From Magnolia sinica (Eukaryota; Streptophyta; Magnoliopsida; Magnoliales; Magnoliaceae), in the NCBI RefSeq assembly GCF_029962835.1, contig NC_080588.1, positions 46,297,001 to 46,361,000 of the forward strand: a stretch of DNA of 64,000 nt, read 5' to 3'. The notes beneath the pieces are model-generated. The model had not been told where the DNA came from and ran no database searches. It worked only from the letters and a program-made list of their open reading frames with translations. The translations under genes were made by a program, and so were the position numbers. Shown in pieces: positions 43,649 through 54,889 of this stretch; position 1 is the stretch's first letter, and each line of letters starts with the position of its first letter.

Positions 43649-45732
43649 TGTTCACTCCCCAAGTATAGGGTTGCGATGTAGTAATAAACTCGATGAGACC
43701 GAGGTCGAATCCCAAGGGACTGATACCTGTACGTAGTCTGAAACTAGGTAGAAATAGAACTAGCCTAAGATGAAATCTAAATCAAATATAAATTGATGAA
43801 TAATGGTGAGAGATTAATGTAAAACTTAAGAGAAATCAGAGATAAGAAACTAGGGATTCAAAGGATCCACTTGTTGAGATTAAGGAGATCTTATGCCTGC
43901 TTCAAAAATCATGGAAATTAAACTGAACTTCCTCTGATAAAATTTTAAAGAGATAAAAAGTATATGAATTAGAATGGATTCAATCACCCAACCATGCCCA
44001 GGAAACAAAGGAAACAACAGAATTAAACTAATTACCAACCAATCAACATGCTATGAAGGTTAGGAAGGGTACCATCATCCGACCATGCCCAGGAGACGAT
44101 GGTGAACAACAGGGCTTCCTGACGTCATAAACATAAAAGGAAGGAACATGCTCAAAGCCATCACAGACCCATTGTAATTTTAGTCACAACAGACCATTAA
44201 AAACTAAAAACACTCCCTTAAATAAACTATAATCAGTATCAGTTCAGTATGAATACAAAACACAAGCGAAAGAGTCCCCTATCACGTTACAAGCTTCACC
44301 TCTTAGCCTTAGCTAAGAGGTTTAGCCCCTCATGAATGGACTAATAACCTTAGGAGTCATAAGAGAAAAAAGAAAAAAGAAAAAAAAAACAGTAATGAAA
44401 ATAAGGAAAAGAAAAAGACTTCTCCTTTCTCTCCTAGTCTTCACGCTAAAACTTCGATCACTCAGCTCTCTCCTCTCTCTTTCTTTTATAATTGCTGGAG
44501 GTCAGCTGGGAGAGGTCGGTTGCAAGGAACCGACCTTGCTTTTGCTGAGAGAATCTGGAAACTCTCACGTGCCCCCTATTACACAACCACGCTCGCAGTT
44601 TTGCATGAAAGCCTGAGAAACTGCTCCCACTGGTCCTCCTTGCATCCCTCAAAAGGTGTTAAAATAGCTTCTCTTTAGACGATTTTAGATGTACTTCAAG
44701 ATGGATGGTCTGGATCATCAGTCTGATCCTGACTATGATCAGCAAACGGCCCAGAATTTTCAGACGTCCGTGAACAGGGACCGCGTAACTCTTACGCTAG
44801 AACTTAGTAGGGTCCTCATTCAAGTTCTAATGAGAAATCCACGCCATCCATTTGATTCCTAACGAAAAACCAGGCAGGAAAGGTGGGTTTTTTTCAAGTT
44901 TAGAGTGGACCATTGTACCAGATCTTCTTACCGTCTGTTTTGCTTTTGGACGATCAAAAACTGATCTCTGATGCCTTTTGAAATTTAGCCACCTCGGCCA
45001 TAGTAAGAGGGCCTATGAGATTCCAATGGACGGTCCAGATTGGACTGTCGAATCAAGATGGTGGCCCACTGCACCCAACCGCAACTCTCTATTGTCGTGA
45101 AAAATGGAAATTTCAGTTTTTAATAAGAGAAGTCGGGTCAGCGCCCGACTTGGTTTTTCGGTGTTTGGCGAGTGCACTTGTGCCGTGTGCACTGGAAATG
45201 CCAGTTGGATCCACTTGTGCCGTTTATGAAGTATCCAATCCGACCATCTATTTTGTTACCTCATTTAACACGTTCAGTCAAAAAATGAAGTATATCCAGA
45301 TTTCAGGCGGGCCCCAAATCATGATTTTAGGGTCTGATCTAGCCGTTGGGCCACTTTCACATGGATCCAAGGGCTCAAATTTTATGTGTACGGTTAATTT
45401 ATGTTCTTCAAGCCCTGTATGAAGTTTCGAGCCAATCAGATGGTGAGAACCCTGTGATCTTGTATTCTAGATGTTTTTCAGGCCTGTTCGGAGTGAGTGG
45501 CTGTAATTTCTCTGATCTCTGGTGTGTAAATCCTTGATCTTGGTCCCATGAAGTCTCGTCCACTGTCTTGGTGATGCGAGTGAGTTAAATCCATATTTTT
45601 AGTGTACTTTTCAGTCCATGCTCGTAGATTCACCTTGCATCACAACATGATTAAAATAAAGTGTTAAACAGTATCATGCTCGTAAATCCAGCTAATAAGT
45701 GGGGTCTAATATGCAATATTTGACCCTCAACA
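43649..45732 (-). mobile_element. 5' LTR of the Athila-like element
   Basis: On the minus strand it starts TGTTGAGGGTCAAATATTGC and ends GGGGAGTGAACA. It is the partner of 33831-35906 and is followed by the TAATA duplication. It keeps both canonical TG/CA ends, unlike the other copy. Confidence 0.94.
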
Positions 45733-45737
45733 TAATA

Positions 45738-46033
45738 ACATAGATTTCTTTCCTTGCTATTTATTTCTTTATTCTTCTGTATCAGTTTGAGTTTTTAGTA
45801 CACAAACCATTCTAGTAGGGTTGTCCTGCCATAAACCCTTGGTTTTTATGGTGTAAGGTTGTCCTTAGAACAACATCTATATCAACCTCTCAATACTCGT
45901 CCATTTGAGGTTGTCTTTAAATTCAGCATTGTGGGATTATCTTTTGCTATCTATATTTAATTTATTTAAATTCTGCTGTTATTTTTTTAAAAAAATTGGC
46001 ATAGTCCTAGTCAACTAGAGCTCGGCCTTTTCA
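45738..46033 (+). mobile_element. 3' LTR of copia1, second part
   Basis: Resumes the LTR after the Athila insertion with ACATAGATTTCTTTCCTTGC and ends CTCGGCCTTTTCA. The pyrimidine tract near the end (CCCCCCCTCTAGGACATATT in the 5' LTR) is replaced by a shorter AGTCAACTAGAG. Confidence 0.92.
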
Positions 46034-46038
46034 ACTAG

Positions 46039-46165
46039 AGCTTTGGATTTAACTCATTCTTTGGATCTTCACCTAAAATTATCTTTCCAAATGGATGGAC
46101 GATGTTAATACAAAACATACATCATGATGGGGCCCACAGAACTTGGTGACGTCACTTTAGTAGCC
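46039..46165. repeat. right remnant of the family-A foldback repeat that hosts the copia elements
   Basis: Runs from AGCTTTGGATTTAACTC to GGGGCCCACAGAACTTGGTG and ACGTCACTTTAGTAG, matching the right half of the copy at 47056-47532. Its left half is at 23154-23281 and beyond the left edge. Confidence 0.82.
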
Positions 46166-46207
46166 CATCTTGCTACTCAACCTGTTAGTATCCAATCCAC
46201 GTCCATG

Positions 46208-46715
46208 GAAACGGATTGGCTACTCCCCTGCAACCAGCCAATGGCTAGTGTCGGTGCTATGTGGGCCCCACCATGATGTATGTGTTTCATCCATGCCGTC
46301 CATCTATGTTTCTAGATCATTTTATGTATGAGACCAAAAATGAGGTATATCCCAATCTCAAGTGGACTACGTTATAGGAAAACAGTGTTGAATGAACGTC
46401 GACCATTAAAAACTTTTTGGGGGCCATAAAAGTTTTGGATCAAGCTGATCTTTATTTTTTCCATTCATCTGGGTCTATATGACCTAATCAACAGATTGGT
46501 TGTCAAATAAACAGTACATTGGGCCTTATGAGAATTTTAATGGTGGATATCCAATCATTATTGTTTTCCTGTGGTGTGGTCCACTTGAGATTTATATTCC
46601 TCTCATTTTTGGTATCAAGCCCTAAAATGATCTTTAAAAATGGATGAATGGAATGGATGAATGGAATGGATGAAACACATACATCATGGTGGGCTTAGAG
46701 AAGTGCCCCATGTTA
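46208..46715. mobile_element. family-A foldback MITE, copy 1
   Basis: Starts AACGGATTGGCTACTCCCC, then GTGGGCCCCACCATGATGTA. Its second half repeats this as an inverse (ATGAAACACATACATCATGG, TGGGC). The two arms flank a spacer with GATCAAGCTGATCTTTATTT. No ORF. The right terminus has decayed (GAAGTGCCCC in place of the inverse of the start). It resembles a MITE, but no transposase family can be assigned. Confidence 0.75.
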
Positions 46716-47055
46716 AAAGTTGGGATGTGTATAACACAAGGGAGAAAATCTCTGTCGCAAAGGTTAATTTTGGATTTTTTTTTAAAAAAAATCATAGAGT
46801 GCATTCTTCATCCCCATTAAGCTAGACTCCCATCATGGAAAAATTTCAACATATAGGACTCCCATCATGGAAAAATTTCGACATAAAATAGTGGAGCACT
46901 TTCCTTCTTCTGCGTTAACGAACACCACTAAACATGGAACATTTTCCAAATTCTGCATTAAGTACAAAAATTCAGCGTTAACAAACAGGCCCTAATTGTA
47001 AAAAAGGTGCAGGTTACGGATGCAGATTAGCTACTGACTATATCAGTGGCAAAAT
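46716..47055. repeat. unassigned DNA with a 32-bp tandem duplication
   Basis: The unit GACTCCCATCATGGAAAAAT plus 12 more bases occurs at 46825-46856 and 46857-46888 with one or two changes. An A/T homopolymer region precedes it. No gene was seen. Confidence 0.7.
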
Positions 47056-47532
47056 TAGCTAATGAAGTGACTTCACCAAGTTCTATGGGCCCCCCATGAT
47101 GTATGTGTTATATCCACAGTGTCTATACAATTAGAGAGATCATTTTATAGCATGAGCCAAAGAATAAGGTGGATCCAAAGCTCATGTGGATCCCGCCACA
47201 GAAAACAGTGGGGATTGAATGCTTACCATTAAAAACTTTTTGGTGCTACAGGAGCTTTTGATCAAGCTGATATTTTTGTTTTTCCTTCTTCCATGTTAGT
47301 GCTAACTTATGAACAAGTTGGATCTCAAATAAACATCACAACAAGCCCAAGAATGTTTCAACGGTGGGTGTCATTGTCCACACAGTTTTTTGTGGTGGGG
47401 TCCACTTGAGCTTTAATCTGCCTTCTTTTTCTCATGTGTTAAAATTATCTCTCCAAATGGATGGACGGTGTGGATACAATACATACATCATGGTGGGCCC
47501 CACAAAACTTGGTGATGTCACTTCGGTAACTA
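47056..47532. mobile_element. family-A foldback MITE, copy 2, with terminal inverted repeats
   Basis: The left end TAGCTAATGAAGTGACTTCA, then CCAAGTT, is inverted at the right end (AACTTGGTGATGTCACTTCG then GTAACTA). GGGCCCCCCATGATGTATGT inside the left arm pairs with ACATACATCATGGTGGGCCC inside the right arm. The element is 477 bp and has no coding potential. A shared spacer phrase links it to copy 1 and to the host repeat of the copia elements. Confidence 0.8.
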
Positions 47533-49775
47533 AAATTATAGTGATTATATATTATGCAAAATGTGTTTATCAGGTATATAGACATAGCCATATGCTAGAG
47601 GCTCCAAATTCAGTAAATTCTGCTTTTTTTTCAATAGCTAAACAAAATTTGATGACTCTAAGCCATCAAATATTGAACATTTGCAGTCCAGAACAATGGT
47701 TATGAGCCTAGAATGACGGCTTCAGACCGTAAATTTATTCTCCGTCGAGATTCTCATTCGACGGCTCCTCCAGACTAATGAAAATAATTAGATAGTTTCG
47801 AGTCGTTAAATTTCATTTTCGACTTCAAAATATTCAACAGCCATGCCTGTCAAATTTCTAAAAAATTGATGGGTTAGGGTCATCGAATTTTGACGTTACT
47901 TAGTGCAAACATGTATCACAAAAAGCATCTCTTGATGTCGCGAAGGATATATCTTCCATGTAAATTATGCTAGATTTCTAAATTAAACTAAACATAAGGA
48001 ATAATTTAGTTCTTACCTTCATGAAATCAGTCACGATAAGAACAATCTAGTTATTAATATTGATCCTCTAAGTTAGGTCTTTTCTCGATCTATTCCAGGT
48101 GAAAGAGGTCAGGGAACTCATTCTCTACACCTGTCTCGGCACGTCCATATGGACTAATGAAATACCACCACATGTTAGCACTATTTACAAATGATGGATG
48201 AAATCCTACTCATGCCTCGATGATATCTTTCACTCCATATCCCTGGATGACAAGTCACCTGTCAAAAGTAGAACGGTTCAAAGTCGTATGCACATATGTA
48301 GATGAAACACTGCAACAAATGTCACGTAGCCCTCACATGGGTGGCACATGTGATCGAGCAACATGCTCGAAAAGCTTATAAAGACCCTTAGAGATAGGAG
48401 ATATAGCACAATTGAAATACATTCGGTAAGACCGTCTCACACAATCATGCCCAAATGAGAAACTTCCCAAAGATAATTAGTATTTTCACGGTGACTACGA
48501 AGATTCGACAAGCGGACTCTTCTCAAATTAGAAGGAAATCAAATGACACGATGAGGAATCCAAGTTCGACTAGGATATGATCTGATCCCTTAACCTTTAA
48601 GGATCTTATGCTAGTAAGAAAACTCAATATAGTTGCTGCCCTCTGATCTATATAAGCAGCCCACGAAGAAGAGCTCGAGGGACCAATCAAGCCATCAAAT
48701 ACAACCTCTCATAGCACAACATTGTCTTATCTTAGTTTTAGCTTTAAAGTTATAGAATATTTGGACCTTAGCATAGTTTAGATTGTTGTTATCCAATACT
48801 ATTAGTGCAATATACATCAGAGTAGTGTAGATATCCACGACCCTTTATCGTCAGATCCGGATCAACTGAGTCCATACATGGAAGATCACCCTGGTGACAT
48901 CTTACTGCAATCCGCCTCAATTTTTTTGTCCATATGGGCAATCGAGTTATTTATCTTTTATTCTCTTTTTATTTCTTTCTCGATGATTGTATTGATCTTC
49001 ATCATAAATAAATAAAATCGGCTATTAGCCTTTATTTTTAATTCATTCAAATTTATTAGTATATTACTGAGAAACCTAAGGCTTGCAATCATTGTTGAAA
49101 GAAAAGTTCTTAGATCAAAGGAAAAACAAGATCCCATTCAGAAAGACTAACCCTCCCATTATAAATCGTCTAATCGTTGCACATCAGTGGCTTGAAAATT
49201 ATATCAACCTTCACGGGTCTGATCCTACAGCTGAGTTAGAACAAAGGGTTGCAAGCATTCAGTTAAGCTTGATTTGAGAATGATTCTTCCCCACTTGACA
49301 CTACTCTAACTGCACACATTTGACCAAATATAGGCCATTCATTAACATGTATGGCCTCATATCTGATTAAAGTGCAACACATACCTACTCCTCTGGTACG
49401 GCCGAGGGAGTCGCACAATGTCTATACAAGTAGACCATACACAATCACACGTGTGCAAAGAGATGAATATTGGAGAAAAATCCCTTACAGAACTCTATCT
49501 CCTCTCCAAGTGACACCAAAAGAGGGCATGTCCATGGCTCTCTAGTTTCTTCCTCCTCACTAGGCCCCACACATGCGTAGGGAGATGGAGATAAGATAAA
49601 ACTCCCTTAAGGCATTATCTCTTCTCTCTAAGTGATGCAAAAGGCGGGAATGTCTAGGGCTTTCCAGTTGCTCAATCCTCTCTTGATTAGGATCATATAT
49701 GGTTCTCTACTACCCTACGAATTTTGGTATATCTATTATAAAGAAAAATCAGTAATATGTGTGTGTGTGTGTGTG
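47533..49775. other. unassigned segment with TATA box, poly(A) signals and one short ORF
   Basis: No element was recognised over 2.2 kb. A promoter-like TCTATATAAGCAG is at ~48648. AATAAATAAAATC signals occur at ~49005-49016, followed by a T-rich stretch. A 64-codon frame at 49083-49277 (opening on TTG, not ATG) reads ...HQWLENYINLHGSDPTAELE... and has no match I can name. The layout could be an LTR or a remnant of an integrated pararetrovirus, but neither is shown. Confidence 0.4.
49445..49690 (+). repeat. ~122-bp degenerate direct duplication
   Basis: Copy 1 (49445-49566) contains TCTATCTCCTCTCCAAGTGA; copy 2 (49567-49690) contains TTATCTCTTCTCTCTAAGTG. Both are followed by a GG(C/A)ATGTC(C/T)A phrase and CTAGG/TTAGG. 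Roughly 75% identity by eye. Confidence 0.6.
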
Positions 49776-49778
49776 TGT
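49758..49778 (+). repeat. (TG)n microsatellite at the Tat LTR boundary
   Basis: About 10 TG units that merge into the TGTTGAGG end of the Tat-like LTR. Confidence 0.9.
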
Positions 49779-50439
49779 TGAGGCAGAAATCTGGGTAGCC
49801 TTCCCTGGAGTTTTGAGTACCGGTACAAGAAGAAGACAAAGGAGACCTGGCTACGGGAAGAGACCCTCCGATGCCTAAGTCAGGTAGGGAATTTGGGTCT
49901 GGTCGTAAATAGGGTTTTGGGCTTAAGATTGTGAGTACCTCTCCTTATAGCAGGGGTGCATATATATATATAGGTTTCTTAATGGCAGTGTCGGGTATGG
50001 CAATGAATCTGCCACCCGATAATGTCTCATACTAGGATTCTGATTCTGAGGGTGTTGCGGTTGTTCCTCAGAGATTTTAGGCAAATATCCAGGGAAGGAT
50101 CTTCTAGTAGGTTCCCAAGAAGTGGATGATCAACTAGGTTTGGGCTTCAAGCTGAGCTTAAGCTTGTACCAAGACGGACTAAAGTCGAGGTTGAGGTCGG
50201 GCAGACTGAAGTCGAGGTTGTGGTTGGGTGAACTGAAGTCGAGGTCGAGGTCGGACTAGTTGAAGTCGATCTGAGTTGAGGTTATGATAGAGATTGCTTG
50301 AATCTAGGTCGGCTTAGAGGTCGAGTGTGAAAGTGCCCTGATTTGTCAATTAGCGTGAGTGTTGAGTCAGCTAGATTGCAGAGCCTCATAGGAAGATCAA
50401 TTCAAAGTATTTGCCTCAACCGGATGTGTGTAAGCTCGC

Positions 50440-52622
50440 CACAGGTAAATTTAAGCCTCACATCCCATGTCCCAAAACACTAGGTATATAAAACCCTTAA
50501 AAAAAACTAGAACATAATAGGGTTTTTAAGTTAAGAAAACTTTTTCACAAATCATAAAATTCTCTAAGTATTCTTGCTTTGTCAATTTATCGATACACAT
50601 CTCGATATGATCGACCTATGTTGTCGATGTCCTTGATGCTTAAATGATATCATCGAAATGAGGACTAAATATGTCCAGTAACTACATATACCTCTGGACG
50701 GACTTATCGATGTATCGATATACCTATCAATATTTAAATCTCGAGTCCATCGAAGATGACTCGATAATATCGACAGACAGATCTCCGGTGCCCCTATTTT
50801 TACTTAAGAAAATTACATGTGCATCAATATATTGAAGCCCCTCTCGATACCATCGAAATTCAAATATCGATGATATTGGAAGGCCCGCAATGTTATCGAT
50901 CATGGGTGCCTAGTCTTACAACAATTATTTCAGAATAGTTTATCTATGATCGAGGGTTACTCGATAGAATCGATATTCAAATATCAATGATATCAGTACG
51001 GTTTCGATGGCATCGAACAGGGACAGAAACTGTCGAGCAAGCTTAAACGAAAATTCCTTGGATTTATCGACGCCTCGACACATCTATCAATATCATCGAC
51101 ATTCAAATTCCAATGATCTCGAAGGTCCCTCGATCATCCTTGTAAACCTAAAATATTTCATAGTAAGTCTCTCTCATTTTTCAAAGTATCGATGAATCGA
51201 ACCTCTCATCGATGATATCGGAGTTTGAAATCTATTGACATCGACATGTGTTTCGATTCCATCAACCAGCTGGCAAAAGGGTTCAAAAGTGTATGACATT
51301 TGAGTTTGTGTCATCGAGCGGCAAGTCGATGCAATTGAGAGTATACGCTCAATGATATCGAACTCTGTCATAAATGTGACCATTTTATATTCGTTGGAAC
51401 CTTTTGCCTATATAAAGAGAACTTGTCTATTGTTGCTAGTAGAGAAAGAAGAGAGTGCTTTTGAGTGTTTTACCTTAGATCATATACCCAAAGCCCTTTC
51501 TCTCATGGGAGTTCATCCTCCAATCCACCCTCATCATTGATATTCAATAGAGTGGATTAGGGAATGAACTTCCGCATTCAAGGATCCTCCAGCTACTACC
51601 TTAATGGCAAATCATTAAGCTGGGATGCCTTGAATGCATAGATGACTGGAATCACTCTATCTTCCTTATAGGAAAACATTTAATAGAGAAGGATTCCATC
51701 TTGACCTTGACCCAACTTGAAGCCGTATATTGGTACATCATTTATGTCTCGGATCAAGGAAGCAGAAATTCTTCATCAACAAGGAGGAGATCTTCGTCAA
51801 CGTGTTAAATGGGACTTATCCACTTATTTGTAAGTTATTAGATTCCAGAGGACACTTGTGATCATTCCTTTTTAGGATTGGATCTAAGGTGTTTCTCACC
51901 CTTGCAAGCCCTCGTAGGAGGCCTCTGGCGGGAGTGTATGTGGTGGGTGTGTTGTGTGGACCCTTGCTCTATGGAGAGCATAAATAATTAGGTTCCTTGT
52001 GTGGATCCTTGGCCAATGTGCCTAAAACTGGGTGCGTTGTGTTGACCCTTGCTCGTGGGAGCATAAATAGAGGTTTCTTGTGTGGATCCTTGGCCAGTGT
52101 GCCTAAAACTGGGTGCTATGTGTTGACCCTTGCTCAAGGAGCATAAACAGTCAGCCTCGGTGTAGGTTGTAAAGGTTGAAGGTGAACCTGATTTAAAACC
52201 TTAGGTTTGAGGTGAACCGCTGTGAAACCTCCATAATGAAATCCGGTACACTCAAGGGTTGAGTGCGGTTACCAGGAGTGGAGTAGACAAGTTGTCGAAC
52301 CACTAAAAAAATGACTGTGTTTGAGATTGCCATTCTTTTGTTTGTGTGATTTGCTTTAATATTTTCATATCTAAATATCTGTGATCACACCTCACATACT
52401 TACACAGTCATATCCATCATAAACTAGTCTGCATATTGTTTACTTCTTAAATATTTTGTGACTGGATCCTCTACCGGGCTTGGAAGCCAGTAGAGTTATC
52501 CTTGAGTAATCCTAATATGTTCCTGTTGTTAGGATTTGTGTAATAGGATTTTAAATAAACTATAAATCTTTAAAAATTCCTATTCACCCCCCTCGAGGAC
52601 ATATTGGCATATTCCTACTTCA
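50440..52622 (+). mobile_element. SIRE-type copia LTR (probable solo LTR), left boundary unresolved
   Basis: The right end TATTCACCCCCCTCGAGGAC, ATATTGGCATATTCCTACTTCA matches the LTR ends of copia1 (TATTCACCCCCCCTCTAGGA, CATATTG). The middle has GAGAAGAGAGTGC-type leader sequence, GTGGATCCTTGG repeats (51950-52110) and GTGAACC / GGAGTGGAGTAG phrases shared with copia1. Dense TCGATGATATCGA palindromes fill 50580-51380. No copia coding follows, so this appears to be a solo LTR. I could not fix the start; 50440 is approximate. ACTAA (52623-52627) would be one copy of the target duplication. Confidence 0.6.
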
Positions 52623-52701
52623 ACTAAAGCGATCTTTACCGCTATTTCAGAGTGGATCACGGTCTAACAAGCCTCTTTATGAAAGTTATGCTCTTACAAA
52701 C

Positions 52702-54234
52702 TGAAAGGACGAGCTATAGATGTCTTAGAGGGGGGTGGGAGGTGAAGAGGACTATGCCAAATGTTTCGATACAATGCAGAATAATAACGCAATTAAACAC
52801 AATTTCTTAGAGTATTGAATTCTTGATATCAAATAGTTCGTAGGACAACCTTCACCTAAAGGATTTAGGCAGGACAACCTTATTTCACGACATCTTTAAA
52901 ATCAAAATATTAAACTTTAGCAAGAGTAAATGAAACACAAAATAGGCACACAAGTAATAAAATCAATCACCACAATGCACAAAGGAATTATAGTGGTTCA
53001 GTGCATAAATGTAACCTACTCCACTTCTAAAATTACTACTCTCACAATTTTGGCTTTCACTATCTCAAGGTTTTCCTAAGGTCACCTTAATAACCTGATA
53101 CAGTTATTTTGATTTTCACGGGCTATCACAACCAAACCCACTTTGTGATTTTTATAGGATCACCATAAACAAACCCGCTGAGATTTCCAGGCTATCTTAG
53201 AAAAATCCAAACTGAAATGAAAGTAAAACAGTACTTATCTTCGATTGGCGAGTCGAAGTCATAGCTGTGGCTTGAATGCATCGATCTTCTTCTTTAGATA
53301 TTGATAAAGTCGAATATAGGGATCTATAAAGTATTCAATATCAAACAAATATCCTAAGTGTTGCAAATTCAATTCTCTAGATCTCAAGTAGAGTTTGGAT
53401 TACTCTATTAAAGATAGTTAAAGCGTCTTAAGAAAGAGAATGAAAATAAGATAAAACATAATATTAAAATTACGCTAAAAAAGCTTAAGAGGAGCCTGGA
53501 TTTCTCTCTTGAAAAGATGGATTTTCTCACCAACTTTCGTTGTGTAAATGAATGAGAGAAGTCCTCTATTTATAACCAAAGGATTTGAAAATTCGGCTGG
53601 CCCAAGTATCAGTTCGGCTAGCCGGATTCTAACAATTTCGTTCCAATGACACTTGAATTTTGTGGGATAGAATCTTTCAAAAATTTGGCTTACCGACCAA
53701 AGAGGTCAGTTGACCGACCAAAGAGTTCAACTGGCCTAATATGCCTGAAATCTGAAATCTTGTTATTGCTGGAAACTGGCTAAACAACTTCGAGCTAGCC
53801 AAACGGTCATGTTCGACTGGCTAAACCCAAGGTCGGGCTGGCCGAACATGCCGTGGAAAATCTTATGTGATATGTAAATTTGCCTGAATCAAGTAGGGTT
53901 AGCCGAAGACAGTTAGGATGGCCGAACCTAATGTCGGGCTAGCCTAACTTAAGTGTACTTTTACATAAAAGATGATCATTATAATTTTATGAAAAATACA
54001 CTTAACCTAAGCTCAATCAAAGGTTATACCACCTGATGGTTGACTTATACAAAGTGTTTCAATCTTCGAACCATGTACTTTCATGACTTGAGATGTTGAG
54101 TCTTCCCTGAGACGCTTGATCGAGTCGATAATATATCTTCATGAGTTGTCGAAGAGAATCTTCATGAGAGCTTGCGATCCTTTCAGGACTACGAAATTTG
54201 ATAACTGAATTGTGCTTGAATATAAGCACTTATA
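52702..54234 (-). mobile_element. SIRE-type copia solo LTR, minus strand
   Basis: On the minus strand it starts TATAAGTGCTTATATTC (from 54234) and ends at 52702 in ...CGTCCTTTCA, after ATAGTCCTCTTCACCTCCCA. Phrases such as TTCGTAGGACAACCTTCACC (plus-strand view) match the copia2 LTR. Flanks CAAAC (52697-52701) and TAAAC (54235-54239) form a target duplication with one mismatch. Gag-like sequence is absent on both sides. A GGCTAGCCGAA-type motif cluster lies at 53590-53960. Confidence 0.8.
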
Positions 54235-54275
54235 TAAACTACATTAATCTGGTCAGTCCATCTTTACCCATAACA

Positions 54276-54286
54276 ACAGCCCCCCT
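54276..54286 (-). promoter_or_regulatory. polypurine tract of the Tat-like element
   Basis: On the minus strand AGGGGGGCTGT lies directly before the 3' LTR start TGTTATGGGTAAAG. Confidence 0.75.
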
Positions 54287-54889
54287 TGCTTCTGAGCGTT
54301 CTTCAGGAGCTCAAGAAGTAAGTTATTATGGACTGACTTATGCTTGGCGTCGAATAGGTTGAGAGATCGAGAGGTTGGACCATTTTGTTGTCATGAGAAA
54401 TGATGGGAGGCCGGCGTGCGTGGGAACCGAAGCGGATTCCTCAATGATGATTGTGTATCTCAAAGGCAATGTGAGTGACAGCGTCATTTGATTTACAGAC
54501 GTATAGTTAGGTGAAATCTATCCATGGCTTTGTGCTCGAGCTCGTTCATGAATCGAGGGCTCACCACGTGGACTATAGGGGCGCTTGCGTGCGACACTAC
54601 AACTTCTTGAGCTAGAGCATTGATTGTTAGTCATAAATGCATCAAGCTGGGTATGAGTATAAAGAGGGGAAGGGACGTCTGGATCCTCACTCTACTTCTT
54701 TACTTCTTGGCTCACTATCGGACTGGGTGATTTTCAATAAGTTGGAAATCCCTTTGTTTTCCTTTTTCCGGTTATATTCCCTTTTCCTACTCATATTTTC
54801 CCTTTCTCCGACTTGTATTGCATTTATTTTCTTATTTTGGCTCATCTTGGATGTCAAGCATGTCTGGTCAGTGATCGGTGTCAGGAGAA

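Larger units (their letters stand above)
33831..45732 (-). mobile_element. complete Athila-like Ty3/gypsy element nested in the copia1 3' LTR
   Basis: Two ~2.08 kb LTRs bound an 11.9 kb element on the minus strand. The direct duplication TAATA lies at 33826-33830 and 45733-45737. From high to low coordinates the order is 5' LTR, tRNA-Asp-type primer site, leader, gag, protease, RT, RNase H, integrase, 1.6 kb spacer, PPT, 3' LTR. Protease LLDLGASVNL, RT box VFMDDFSVFG and the primer-site type point to Athila. LTRs are about 95% identical by eye. Gag and integrase carry several stops and frameshifts, while the protease-RT-RNase H part is open for 780 codons. It is younger than copia1, which it interrupts. 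Confidence 0.94.
23287..46033 (+). mobile_element. copia1: full-length SIRE-type Ty1/copia element with env-like ORF, split by an Athila insertion
   Basis: The element runs from a 5' LTR at 23287 to the 3' LTR end at 46033 and is flanked by the 5-bp duplication ACTAG at 23282-23286 and 46034-46038. The internal order is PBS, gag, protease, integrase, RT, RNase H, env-like ORF, PPT: Ty1/copia order with the extra 3' ORF of SIRE/Maximus elements. An 11.9 kb Athila-like element (33831-45732) splits the 3' LTR. Without it copia1 would be ~10.8 kb. LTR start reads TATAAGTG at the left and TGTAAGTG at the right copy. LTR divergence (about 5% by eye plus indels) and many stops indicate an old, dead copy. 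Confidence 0.93.
49776..54275 (-). mobile_element. 3' LTR of the Tat-like element, enlarged by nested copia-type LTRs
   Basis: The left end TGTTGAGGCAGAAATCTGGG is the inverse of the usual Tat LTR end (...TTTCTGCCTCAACA), and the block GACCCTCCGATGCCTAAGTC nearby is a phrase I associate with Tat LTRs. The right end CTTTACCCATAACA abuts the polypurine tract; it could instead be at 54278. Short GAAGTCGAGGT(C/T)GAGG repeats lie at 50170-50310. About 50.4-52.6 kb and 52702-54234 are insertions, so the original LTR is only ~0.8 kb. Confidence 0.7.

Noticed and set aside
49083..49277. Firm call of an endogenous pararetrovirus gene
   Set aside because: The frame is short, starts on TTG and lacks any RT, protease, movement-protein or coat motif nearby. 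Kept only as a possibility.
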